From CAYUQT01 sp964596165 (GTDB taxonomy: Bacteria > Planctomycetota > Phycisphaerae > UBA1845 > JAFGLZ01), in NCBI GenBank assembly GCA_964596165.1, contig CAZQTW010000015.1, positions 33,602-97,601 on the forward strand: a stretch of 64,000 bases of DNA. The letters are read 5' to 3'. Each line of letters starts with the position of its first letter. Within the stretch, counting starts at the first letter, position 1. The position numbers and the translations under genes were made by a program. The notes under the pieces were generated by a model that was not told the origin of the DNA, ran no database searches, and saw only the letters and a list, made by a program, of their open reading frames with translations. Below are positions 18,202 to 26,602 of this stretch, in pieces.

Positions 18202-20478
18202 TCACCGTGTCCCCGCCTTTTTCAGGACGATCCTCCTCACCGCCAGATCCTGTCCGCCGACAAACAACCGGAAATCCGATTGGCCATTCTGGCGATTGGC
18301 CAGTCGGGCGTCCGTCAGGCGCCACGTCGCCGTCTTCCATGTTCCGGTTCCCGTCTGCTTCACCGATTGGCCGTCCTTGTACGCACCCAACTCCACGGCA
18401 TCGACGTCCCGCGAGTCGTACTGCAGGCGGAACGCACCCGTGCCCTCATCGAAGTACTCGACCGTGATCTCAATCGGCTTTTTCACGTTGAAAGCGTACG
18501 CATCGGCCACGCGGAAGTACAGATACCGGCAATCGGATACCGTGTTCGCCACGGTCCGCAAGGCTTTGACCCCGCCGATTACCACGGCGCGACTTTGCCC
18601 GTCCGCCTGATCGGCAGTGGGGTAGAGTCCCGCCTCACGACCCGGCTGATATGAGACGGCCTCGGCCGTGGCGAATTCCTTGCCCAGATCCGTACGCGCT
18701 TTGTCGATGTCGGACGGCTCATAGTTCAAAGGCGGCAGAGGTGCGCCGCGCTTGAAAGCCTGGGCGCGTGTGTATGTCAGGTCGATGTATTGCCGACCAT
18801 ACTCACGGCTGTGGCAGATGTCCGTTCCTTCGTGCATCTCATTCCAGGTTTCGATGAGGACGATGTGACGACCGCTTCGGGCTGCCCGGTGCCAACTCGC
18901 CTCGTAGAACCCACCGTTATCGCGCGGTCGAACGGGCGTGGTACGGCCGGGCACGGCACGATCATCATAGCCGGGTCCGATCTGAACGACCGCCCCGGGC
19001 CGCGGCTCGCCGGGCATCATCGCCCCGGAAAGGGCCGCACCCCATGATGTGACGGCCTCGGTATGGGCCCGCCAATCGCTGTTCCTTACGATATAGGGCC
19101 GGCAGCCGAATTCCTCCTCGAAGTGCCGGTAGACGTGATCAAACAATCGCTGGTCGTGCTGGGCACCGAACGTCGCGTACAGCACGACGATCGGCTTGCC
19201 CTCGATCGTGGCCCAGTGCCGCGGAGGAATCATGATGAAGAAATCCCGGATCGTCCGATAGAAGATCTTCCTCCCGTGATCCGTCGTCAAGTCGAGCACC
19301 GTGCCCGGCTCTCTGAGGGCCCGCACCCCGGTCAGGAGTGTTGAGGTATCGTAGAACAGTCCGACCCGGGGCGGTTTCTTGCCGGCCGCCGTCAGGCGAT
19401 CGAGCGCCTCGACCATCGGCGGTAGGCCGAGAACGCTGAAGGCGATCGGTTCGCTCAAGTAATGATCCGGCGCGCCCCAGTAGACCGGCAGGATGAAATC
19501 GATGCCGGCCATCATCACGTCCCGCAGTTCCTGTTCGTGCCACGCCGGCGAATCAAACGAGACCCGCTCGGGCATCGGGTAGTGATCCTGCTGACCATCG
19601 TCCGTCCACGAAGCGTCATCCCAGAAGTGCTGGTCCGGCCAGCGATACCAGTAGAAATAGTGCGTGCCGACGATTCGTTGATCCCGTCCGTAGGTCTGCG
19701 ATGTGGCTCGCTTGATCTGCTCGCGCGGCTGTGGAACCAGTCGCGACGGATGGAACAGATACACGTTCCGCCACAAGCTTGGGTTGTGCTCGTTGGCGAA
19801 CGTAATGCCGCTCGCGAGACTCAACGGCGTCTCCTTGGGAGCCCTCTGCTCCGGTCTGCAGATCTTGATGACATTGAAGCCCATGCTCCGGCCGATCATG
19901 TCGGCGCCGCGCACGTGCCACTCCGACCATGGAACACGCGCCTCGACAATAAACCCCCGATCACGATCCGCCCCGTCGTTCAGCGTTGTACCGGTCTTCA
20001 GGACGGTCTTATACTCGACCTTCGACCTGAAACTCGGTGGCCACACATATCCGGGATAGTTCGATCCGTCCCCCTTCCCGTTGCCCCTTGAACTGCTGAA
20101 CCCACCTGCAGGGCTGAATGCGTATTCGAACGTCCGAGGGGTCCGATCCTTTGCTCGGGCTCGGTCGACCTCAAAGTAGAACGCGATCGCATCGTCCCTA
20201 AGGGCCGCGATTCTTGGCGCGCCTGCGGCACCGCGAACGTTGCTGTCGGTCACATCAGCAGAGAAGTAGAGGGAATCCTCGTCATAGGTCACTCGGATGG
20301 TAAGACGATCGTTGCTGACCCGCGTGTTGCCCACCGTCCAGACCAGGGCGTTTCTCCAGCCCGGATCGTCAAGCCGGCCGTCGACGGCGATCGGGCATTT
20401 CTCCACGCCATCGGCCCATGCGACGAGGGTCATCCCAAGACAAACCGAACCCGTAAGGTACCCGCTTCGATGAGTCAA
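18202..20478 (-). CDS. Secreted CBM9-like plus DUF5010 (GH99-like) protein
   Basis: 758 aa from a TTG at 20478, supported by GGAGG 7 nt upstream and by the signal peptide beginning there (YLTGSVCLGMTLVAWADG). Residues about 25-210 are a CBM9-like sandwich: VDGRLDDPGWRNA, LTIRVTYDEDSLYFSADVTD, DRGFIVEARVPWSEW. Residues about 245-560 read as DUF5010/GH99-like TIM barrel: THYFYWYRWPDQHFWDD, GIDFILPVYWGAPDHYL, HIVLIETWNEMHEGTDI. The final domain (about 610-755) is another jelly roll. It is likely an exported glycan-active protein. Confidence 0.78.
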   Translation of the reverse strand: MTHRSGYLTGSVCLGMTLVAWADGVEKCPIAVDGRLDDPGWRNALVWTVGNTRVSNDRLTIRVTYDEDSLYFSADVTDSNVRGAAGAPRIAALRDDAIAFYFEVDRARAKDRTPRTFEYAFSPAGGFSSSRGNGKGDGSNYPGYVWPPSFRSKVEYKTVLKTGTTLNDGADRDRGFIVEARVPWSEWHVRGADMIGRSMGFNVIKICRPEQRAPKETPLSLASGITFANEHNPSLWRNVYLFHPSRLVPQPREQIKRATSQTYGRDQRIVGTHYFYWYRWPDQHFWDDASWTDDGQQDHYPMPERVSFDSPAWHEQELRDVMMAGIDFILPVYWGAPDHYLSEPIAFSVLGLPPMVEALDRLTAAGKKPPRVGLFYDTSTLLTGVRALREPGTVLDLTTDHGRKIFYRTIRDFFIMIPPRHWATIEGKPIVVLYATFGAQHDQRLFDHVYRHFEEEFGCRPYIVRNSDWRAHTEAVTSWGAALSGAMMPGEPRPGAVVQIGPGYDDRAVPGRTTPVRPRDNGGFYEASWHRAARSGRHIVLIETWNEMHEGTDICHSREYGRQYIDLTYTRAQAFKRGAPLPPLNYEPSDIDKARTDLGKEFATAEAVSYQPGREAGLYPTADQADGQSRAVVIGGVKALRTVANTVSDCRYLYFRVADAYAFNVKKPIEITVEYFDEGTGAFRLQYDSRDVDAVELGAYKDGQSVKQTGTGTWKTATWRLTDARLANRQNGQSDFRLFVGGQDLAVRRIVLKKAGTR

Positions 20479-20630
20479 CGCTCGTCCTCCGCCTTGATCC
20501 GGGCTTGCGCCCGATCTCCGTTGGGATCGCGTCTACCCCCGTGATCCATGGAACCCGCTACCCGGCCGTGGGTTATGAGAACAGACTTTTCAGTGCCTGT
20601 CCATCACTTCGAATCAAGGGTAATTCCCGC

Positions 20631-20659
20631 TTGGTTTCGTGCCGAAAACCTGCTATAGA
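20631..20659 (+). promoter_or_regulatory. Putative promoter of the candidate RNA
   Basis: TTGGTT (20631-20636), a 17-nt spacer, then TATAGA (20654-20659). The same TTGGTT-17 arrangement with a perfect TATAAT is found at 34315-34343. Predicted transcription start about 20666. Confidence 0.4.
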
Positions 20660-20665
20660 AAACGA

Positions 20666-20912
20666 TGCAGAAGGATGTCTGCCATGTTCGACAGAGGGGT
20701 AGCATTTGATAGAACCGATGACGCGAACCCAGGGTTCTTGTCGGTTGGTTGACGGGCGAACCCGGCGCCACCTGGCCGGCTGGGCGGCCCAGGCCATCCA
20801 TTAGTAACCCACGTTGTAGCAAGGGTTCAATCAAATCCCCCCTCACCGGCATTGCGGTGGACCCCCTTCTGCACGAATACCCCAAGGGGTCCGTGACGCC
20901 GGACCCCTTTTT
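20666..20912 (+). ncRNA. Candidate structured non-coding RNA
   Basis: About 247 nt between a plausible promoter and a strong intrinsic terminator, with no credible ORF. Successive hairpins can be drawn by hand: GCAGA/TCTGC (20667-20682, loop AGGATG); AACCGA/TCGGTT (20713-20746) enclosing GAACCC/GGGTTC (20725-20737); CGGG-CGAA-CCCG (20753-20764); CCTGGCC/GGCCCAGG with one bulge (20771-20793); AACCC/GGGTT (20806-20827); CACCG/CGGTG (20844-20859); and the terminator. It does not show signature boxes of tmRNA, RNase P RNA, SRP RNA, glmS ribozyme or cobalamin riboswitch. It could be a trans-acting RNA or a terminating leader of the GlmU-like gene, whose ATG is 117 nt downstream. Confidence 0.45.
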
Positions 20913-20914
20913 CT
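20884..20914 (+). terminator. Intrinsic terminator
   Basis: A perfect 10-bp stem (AAGGGGTCCG at 20884-20893, CGGACCCCTT at 20900-20909) with a 6-nt loop, running into a T-rich tract at 20908-20914. The strongest terminator-like structure I found in the window. Confidence 0.8.
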
Positions 20915-21028
20915 TCGCGCCCGCCTATCTCAGTTGGCGTTCACAACAACCGATAAGGAGTGCAGGGGAATCCGCGCCCCGCAAGCAGGCATCCAAGGCT
21001 GAGTGGGCTGAAGCCCCACGGAGTTGCC

Positions 21029-22294
21029 ATGCGACACGTTGTCCTTTTTGAAGACGGCGGCTATGCCCATCTTCTTCCGCTGACCTACTGGCGGGCCACG
21101 TTCGAGTTGCGCTGCGGCTGCGATCAGCTTATCGACAAGATCCGCGCCGCCGTCGAACCGGCCGACGTCTCCTTGGCGGTCCGGCCGGAGTTGGCCGACG
21201 TGGTCGCCCAACGCTGGTCGTTGAACGTCAACAGTCGCGTCCACGAACCCGCACTATTCGTTAATGGTCGGCTACTGGCGGCGGCGGCGGCGGTTCACTG
21301 GCCCGATGCGCCCGGAATCGGCATCTGCGGACAGGAGATCGTCTATGTCCATGCCGACGCCGAGCTGGCGTCCGAACTCACACCGGACATCTGGCTCGAC
21401 GCGCAACGGCTCGATGCCTGTCTGCAACACCATCGCTCGCGTCATCCGCGGGTGACGATCGAGTTGCCTCGTTATGGAATCATCGGCTGGCCTTGGCATC
21501 TCGTTAGGAGCAATGGGCCGGAGCTCGCTCGTCAGTGGGAAACGGGACCGGGGCCGGGCATTATGGGCAGGGTCTACCCCGGGGCACACCTGCTCAATGA
21601 ACGGGCGATCCGAATCGGCGAGGGCAGCAAGATCAAGCCCTGCGCCGTACTCGATGCCGAGGACGGCCCGATCGTCATCGGGCGAAACGTCACCGTAAAT
21701 CCCCAGTGCACGATACAGGGCCCCTGCTACATCGGCGACGGTTCGCTGATTCAGCCCGGAGCGGTCGTTCGCGAGGGCACCACGATCGGTCCGGTCTGCA
21801 AGGTCGGCGGCGAAATCGACAATTCGATCATCCATGCCTATAGCAACAAGCAGCACGACGGCTTCCTGGGACACTCGTACCTGGGTGAATGGATCAACGT
21901 CGCCGCCGATTGTATCAACTCCGATTTGAAGAATACCTACGGTGAGGTGTGCGTTCCGATCAACGGCCTCTCGACGCCCAGCGGCGAGATATTCGTCGGA
22001 CTGACCATGGGCGACCACAGCAAGGCGGGCATCAATCTCAGCTTCGCCACCGGCTCGGTCGTCGGTTTTGGCTGCAACGTCTTCGTCAGTCACTATCCGC
22101 CGAAGTTCGTCCCGTCATTCAGTTGGTACACCGATGAAGGGCGCGATGCCTATGATGCCCATCGCGGTATCGAGGTGGCTCGTAAGGTGATGGCCCGGCG
22201 CAATATAAAGATGACGCAAGCCGAAGAACGTCTCTTTCTTGCCTTGCCTGACATTGCGCAACAACACGAACACACGGACGGACACGTCGAGTAG
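21029..22294 (+). CDS. GlmU-like sugar nucleotidyltransferase with left-handed beta-helix
   Basis: 421 aa; GGAG lies 5 nt before ATG 21029. The N-terminal part (MRHVVLFEDGGYAHLLPLTY) fits the NTP_transf_4 family of putative sugar nucleotidyltransferases, which lacks the usual GxGxR loop. Residues about 195-360 are hexapeptide repeats (GEGSKIKPCAVL, IGRNVTVNPQCTIQGPCYIGDGS, VREGTTIGPVCKVGGEIDNSI), a left-handed beta-helix as in GlmU and acetyltransferases, including DLKNTYGEV. A role in nucleotide-sugar synthesis is likely. It is preceded by the terminated RNA candidate and convergent with the YdjY gene 6 bp away. Confidence 0.78.
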   Translation: MRHVVLFEDGGYAHLLPLTYWRATFELRCGCDQLIDKIRAAVEPADVSLAVRPELADVVAQRWSLNVNSRVHEPALFVNGRLLAAAAAVHWPDAPGIGICGQEIVYVHADAELASELTPDIWLDAQRLDACLQHHRSRHPRVTIELPRYGIIGWPWHLVRSNGPELARQWETGPGPGIMGRVYPGAHLLNERAIRIGEGSKIKPCAVLDAEDGPIVIGRNVTVNPQCTIQGPCYIGDGSLIQPGAVVREGTTIGPVCKVGGEIDNSIIHAYSNKQHDGFLGHSYLGEWINVAADCINSDLKNTYGEVCVPINGLSTPSGEIFVGLTMGDHSKAGINLSFATGSVVGFGCNVFVSHYPPKFVPSFSWYTDEGRDAYDAHRGIEVARKVMARRNIKMTQAEERLFLALPDIAQQHEHTDGHVE

Positions 22295-22300
22295 GAACAC

Positions 22301-23530
22301 TCAAGGCGAGTTGTCCTCCGCGGTCCCCGTCGGACGGTGGTCCGGTCGACTGGCCGGAGCCGAGGCGGGCGTCCGACCGGCCAAACGGGCCAAGCCCTCC
22401 TCCAACCACGATATGTACTCCGCCACCACCGAGGTCCGCTTCTCAAGATCGCGCCGTTGCCGGCTCATCTGCTCAATCAGGCGGGCGTGCTCGCGCCGGG
22501 CCGCGTCGAACATGGACTGCTGTAAGGGCAATTGACTTCGCAGCAGCGCCTTGCTTGCCGCCGGGTCGTTGGCGGGGAAATCCGTGTCGGGTTGGCGTAA
22601 GACGCGAACCGCACTGTCGGGTGCGCCGGCGGCGCGCAGGTGTCGGCGCATTACTTGGATGTCCGCCTCCGAGGCCGTCGGGGCGACGAGGACATAGAGG
22701 ATGCCTTGAGGATTGGCCTTCAGGTAGCGGCGCACCTCGTCCGCCAAAGACTCCGGATCGAGTCTCCGACCGTCGACCGAAACACGGCCGAAACGGTCCA
22801 TTTCGAGCCGGAGACCCAACGCACGAACGATCAGCGTACAAGGGGCGTTGAGCGGCGGAATCTTGCTCGGGCGTGCGGCCAACCAAAGCTGGGAATTGTC
22901 CGCCGAGTGGGACGCGGACAAGCCGATAATCGATCCGTCGAAGTCGACTACCGTGGCGACCGTGCCGTCCTCATCGGCCAGTATGCTTCCATCCGGTCGA
23001 GCGACGGAACCGGCGAAGACCCAAGGCAGGTGACCGAGAGGTCGGTTGGGATCGCCGCCAAACTGCATCCACTCGCCGACGTCCGCCTCCTGCCGTTGCC
23101 CGTCGAAGACCCACTCCACTCGCAGCTCCAACGGCTGTCCGGTGGCGGGCACCGCCTTGTTTGCCCGGCTGTCCCATCGGGGGGGATGCCCCGGCTGCAA
23201 GCCGACCAGCCCAAGCGCCTGATAGATGTGGAGAGGCCGACCTTCCAAAAGGACGATGCTCTCGTGTGTCTTGGCGCTCCCGTCGAAGGCCGTCGCACAC
23301 GCGAAGAGCTCCAGCGGTCCCTCACGCAATGCGATCCGTCCGGCCAGTTCAACCTGCCGTCTTGTCCAGTTGATGGCCACGCCGGGTTTGTACACCACAA
23401 TATGGTCGCCCCCGCCCGACCCGCTGAGGGGGCGGGAGGCGGTCTGTGAGGCGACCGGTCCGTCCGTCAATGCGGTCGCTCCCGCCGAACAGAACAGAAC
23501 AACACAGGGCCAACTTCCGATAGCCTTCAT
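22301..23530 (-). CDS. Secreted YdjY-domain protein with ExbD-like segment and C-terminal coiled coil
   Basis: 409 aa from ATG 23530 (signal: AIGSWPCVVLFCSAGATAL). Residues about 45-200 match the YdjY domain seen in planctomycetes: VYKPGVAINWTRRQVELAG, CATAFDGSAKTHESIVLL, HIYQALGLVGLQPG. Residues about 260-330 resemble the periplasmic fold of ExbD/TolR (VRRYLKANPQGILYVLVAPT, VMRRHLRAAG). The last about 70 residues form a charged helix (RREHARLIEQMSRQRRDLEKR) and a Pro-rich tail. Function is unknown; it may be an envelope protein. Confidence 0.68.
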   Translation of the reverse strand: MKAIGSWPCVVLFCSAGATALTDGPVASQTASRPLSGSGGGDHIVVYKPGVAINWTRRQVELAGRIALREGPLELFACATAFDGSAKTHESIVLLEGRPLHIYQALGLVGLQPGHPPRWDSRANKAVPATGQPLELRVEWVFDGQRQEADVGEWMQFGGDPNRPLGHLPWVFAGSVARPDGSILADEDGTVATVVDFDGSIIGLSASHSADNSQLWLAARPSKIPPLNAPCTLIVRALGLRLEMDRFGRVSVDGRRLDPESLADEVRRYLKANPQGILYVLVAPTASEADIQVMRRHLRAAGAPDSAVRVLRQPDTDFPANDPAASKALLRSQLPLQQSMFDAARREHARLIEQMSRQRRDLEKRTSVVAEYISWLEEGLARLAGRTPASAPASRPDHRPTGTAEDNSP

Positions 23531-23615
23531 GTGGAGCCATTCTATCGGATCGTCGACGATGGAGCGCGGGTCAATTTCGCCGGGTGACGCCGGCATCGCG
23601 TGCCGACGCTCCTTA

Positions 23616-23644
23616 TTGACCTGTATGCAAGAGCCACATAGACT
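23616..23644 (+). promoter_or_regulatory. Promoter candidate of the zinc-ribbon protein gene
   Basis: TTGACC (23616-23621), a 17-nt spacer, then TAGACT (23639-23644). Leader length to ATG 23760 would be about 110 nt and would include the 12-bp tandem repeat. Confidence 0.45.
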
Positions 23645-23731
23645 TTAGGGGTAGGATTCAGTCTTTGTCGAGCCCTATCTCGTTGTGAAAACGGGCTTTA
23701 TGCTGGTGCATGATGTGCGCTCCGAAGGAAG

Positions 23732-23755
23732 CATAAGGGGTCTCATAAGGGGTCT
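23732..23755. repeat. 12-bp direct tandem repeat
   Basis: CATAAGGGGTCT occurs twice back to back (23732-23743 and 23744-23755), just before the Shine-Dalgarno region of the gene at 23760. The 11-mer ATAAGGGGTCT recurs at 63907-63917. Confidence 0.75.
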
Positions 23756-23759
23756 GAAG

Positions 23760-24674
23760 ATGAGACGGGTGACGTTTATTGGCGTCGCGTTCGTTGCGTA
23801 TGCGCCGGCTATTTTTCGTGGCCAGCAACCAACCATAACGCCGGCGGAGGCAATCCGCCGCGGTGCGGCCCGTCCGGGTGGCGCACCCTACGTTCCTGTC
23901 ACGCCGCCGCCGCGCACGATGCCGCCGCTCAATCAGACCAACCCCGACAAGTACAATGTCCCCCCGAAGATGCCGCCGATCTGTCCGAACTGCGGGCGGG
24001 AGCTGTCGTTGACCCAGGCCAATCTCTACCAGTGTCCGGTGTGCAAGAGCCAGTTCGGCAACTCCACCAACGGACCGTTGCCTCAGCTCTACCGTAGCAA
24101 CGGCCCTCGCCCCATAGAGAATCGGCCCGTTCAACGGCCCGTTGGCCCGATCCGTGTCCATCCGCGACCGAGTGCCATCTACAACTACTACGTCTACGCC
24201 CCGTACTACATCGGATACCCCTTACAGGATGATCCGGGCTGGGTGCCCGCCGATCGAGGCGATCGGGCCGATTGGCCGGCGAGGACCGAAGAATACGGTC
24301 CGCCGGTTCCCCTCTCGGCTATCGACGATCATGTGCTCGACGGCAAATGGGGTACGGCCGACCCGGACGGGTACTTCCACTGTCTGTATCGTGGCTGCAG
24401 AGGCGAGCGACTCTATCACCGTGGCGGGCCGGAGTTCCTCTGCAATCGCTGCGGGCGGTACTACTACGAGGATCGCGAGGGAAAGCTTCGCCCCCACGGC
24501 AAGAAAGACTCCAACAAGAACCGCGATCCCTGGAAAGGCCCCGACCCCTGGCACCCTCAAGGCGCTGCGGCTCCGCCTGCGATTCAGCCAGGGCAGCAGA
24601 ACATCGCCAGGTGGGACGAAGACAGCTTCTGGAAGGGCGAGAAGTACGACAGTGCAATCTACGAAGTTCGCTAA
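23760..24674 (+). CDS. Exported Cys-rich zinc-ribbon-like hypothetical protein
   Basis: 304 aa from ATG 23760, where a short hydrophobic segment starts (MRRVTFIGVAFVAYAPAIF); upstream in-frame ATGs lie in the leader. The first zinc-ribbon-like knuckle pair is CPNCG near residue 76 and CPVC near 91. A second Cys set, CLYRGCRGERL and FLCNRCGRYYYED, lies near residues 209-240. Between them is a Tyr-rich stretch (YNYYVYAPYYIGYP). Pro-rich linkers surround both. No known family is recognised; an envelope or metal-binding role is a guess. The next gene starts 43 bp later on the same strand. Confidence 0.6.
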   Translation: MRRVTFIGVAFVAYAPAIFRGQQPTITPAEAIRRGAARPGGAPYVPVTPPPRTMPPLNQTNPDKYNVPPKMPPICPNCGRELSLTQANLYQCPVCKSQFGNSTNGPLPQLYRSNGPRPIENRPVQRPVGPIRVHPRPSAIYNYYVYAPYYIGYPLQDDPGWVPADRGDRADWPARTEEYGPPVPLSAIDDHVLDGKWGTADPDGYFHCLYRGCRGERLYHRGGPEFLCNRCGRYYYEDREGKLRPHGKKDSNKNRDPWKGPDPWHPQGAAAPPAIQPGQQNIARWDEDSFWKGEKYDSAIYEVR

Positions 24675-24717
24675 CCACCAGGCCCGTCATTTCCGGCCGG
24701 GGACCAATGATCGGCGA

Positions 24718-26552
24718 ATGAAACACATATGGGATATTCGAGAACGGGTGATCTTCGGGATCGCAGGATTAGTTTCGGTGGCCATTCTAGGCAGCACCGG
24801 TCTGTCGGCCGAAGCGGAGCCGAGATCCGCTGCCCCATTCGCTATTCGGGGAACGCTACCCTGGCACAACTTCCTGTCCGGTCCGAGTGCATGGAACGAA
24901 GAGGACTACCGGACGTACCTCGACGGACTGGCACGCCGCGGTCTGAACCTCGTGGCGTTCCACTGCTATACGGGCGGCGCTGAACGATACGCTCCGTATG
25001 TCGAGCCCATCATTCGCATCGAGTATCGCAACGTGGTGCCGGAGGCCGGCTTCGACACGTCGCTCACCGCACGATGGGGTACCGGCCGCTGGCGATACAT
25101 GACTTCGTGTTTGAGACGGGCAGCCTCTTCAATGCGCCGCCGGGGGTGGAGGCCTTCGGTAGCCGGTGTGCCACCGCCGCCCGCTCGAAGGAGGAGCGAT
25201 ATCGCCTGGCGCACGATCTGATGCGCGAGGTCATTCGAATGGCGCACGAGCGCGGCATCCAAGTCGCGATCGGATTCGAGTTTGGTATCCATCCGCCGGA
25301 GTTGGCCTCCATCGTCCCGCCCGAATCACGGATCGGCGGGGCGATGCTGCCCGACCCGACTCATTCGGCGAACATTGAGATCCTTCTCGCCGCCCTAAGC
25401 GACCTTGTGCGCGAATATCCCGGCCTCGACTGGGTGTGGTTATGGCTCCACGAACATACGATGCACGTCGGCAAGCCGCAGCTCTCAGGGCGATTCTCGG
25501 AGTTCTACAAGGAGGAGCGAAGACATTTTTCTGACGCGCCCGACGAGCAGACCGTCTTCACCGGCATCTGGTCGCTGGCCCACATCCGCCAGGCCCATGA
25601 ATACTTGGCCCGCCGGGCACCCAAGGTCCGCATGGCCATCAGCGGTTGGGGCGGTGGGGCACAGCTTCCGCCGGTCCTGCGTGGACTGGACCGTGCCCTG
25701 CCGCGTGAAATCGTCTTCACTTGTCTGAACCCCGGCTTGGGCAGTCAGGGGCACCTGCCGGTATTGGCCCATATCGCAAGGAACCGTCCAACGTGGTCGA
25801 TCCCTTGGTTGGAAGGCGACGGCGCATTGTGGCACCTCCAGCCACGGGTAGGAATGATGATCGAACACGTGCGGGCCGCCCATCGCGACGGGCTTGCCGG
25901 TGTGCTCGCGATTCACTGGCGCACGGAGGAGGTCCGCGAGAATCTGGAGGCGTTCGCCGAGGCCGTAAAGAATCCCCGTCATCTTTCATCCGTGGAAGAG
26001 TTCTACCGTCGTGAGGCAGCGCAACAATACGGTCCGGAATCGACCGCGGATCTGGCACCGCTGCTGGCCCGGATGGATCACGAACAGTGGCTGGCCGAGC
26101 TGACGTCGCCGGAGTTCTATCCGTATCAACCCGGCTGGGGCCGCCTTTCGCTTACCCTCGTCGATCGGCTCAAGGAGACTATCACCGTTATCGAACGCGT
26201 GAGCGGCCACACGGCAAACGTCACACACAAGAGCAATCTTGATTGGCTGGCGGACAACCTCCGATTCACCCTCTTGCTGGACGAAGTGGGACGCAAGATC
26301 GAGCCGGCCTACCGGCTGAAGGAGGAGTATCTCATGGGCAAGCTCGGCGGGACTGCGCTTCGCACCGCCGCCGAGTCCGCCCGCAACGAGTTCAACTCTG
26401 CGCCCATTGAACGCCTGTTTCGCGTCTACGCCCGACGGGTGCGATCGCGCGGCGAGTTGGGCGAGCTGAGCTCGCTGAATCAGAAGCTCTGGCTGCAATA
26501 CCGCGAGTTGCAGCAGTTCCTGAACGCCCTCGATGTCAATCGTTCACAGTAG
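24718..26552 (+). pseudogene. Secreted glycosidase-like protein gene broken by a frameshift
   Basis: The reading frame from ATG 24718 (signal peptide IFGIAGLVSVAILGSTGLSA, then TLPWHNFLSGPSAWNEEDY) runs to about 25078 and then loses sense. The rest of the protein continues in another frame (YRPLAIHDFVFETGSLF to LNALDVNRSQ, stop at 26552). The break falls in the G-run at 25076-25079: one extra G would restore a continuous 611-aa protein. The downstream part looks like a TIM-barrel glycosidase (GIQVAIGFEFG, LDWVWLWLHEHTMH, VRMAISGWGGGAQLPP) with a helical C terminus. The family is not recognised. The cause could be real mutation or an assembly error. Confidence 0.75.
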
Positions 26553-26602
26553 AAGACTTCTCATTTCGGCTTGGTGGTTGTTGTGGGATGGCAGGACTTC
26601 TC

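Noticed and set aside
20821..20862. Possible tRNA-like 3' end (GGGTTCAATCAAATCCC) inside the RNA candidate
   Set aside because: The T-stem arms do not pair over five bases, and no acceptor or anticodon arm fits.
20631..20914. tmRNA, RNase P RNA, SRP RNA or glmS ribozyme
   Set aside because: The known conserved boxes (for example GAGGAAAGTC of RNase P, or the tmRNA ends with CCA) are not present.
25074..25082. Programmed ribosomal frameshift at GGGGT
   Set aside because: No known slippery heptamer or downstream stimulatory pseudoknot seen; a lost base is simpler.
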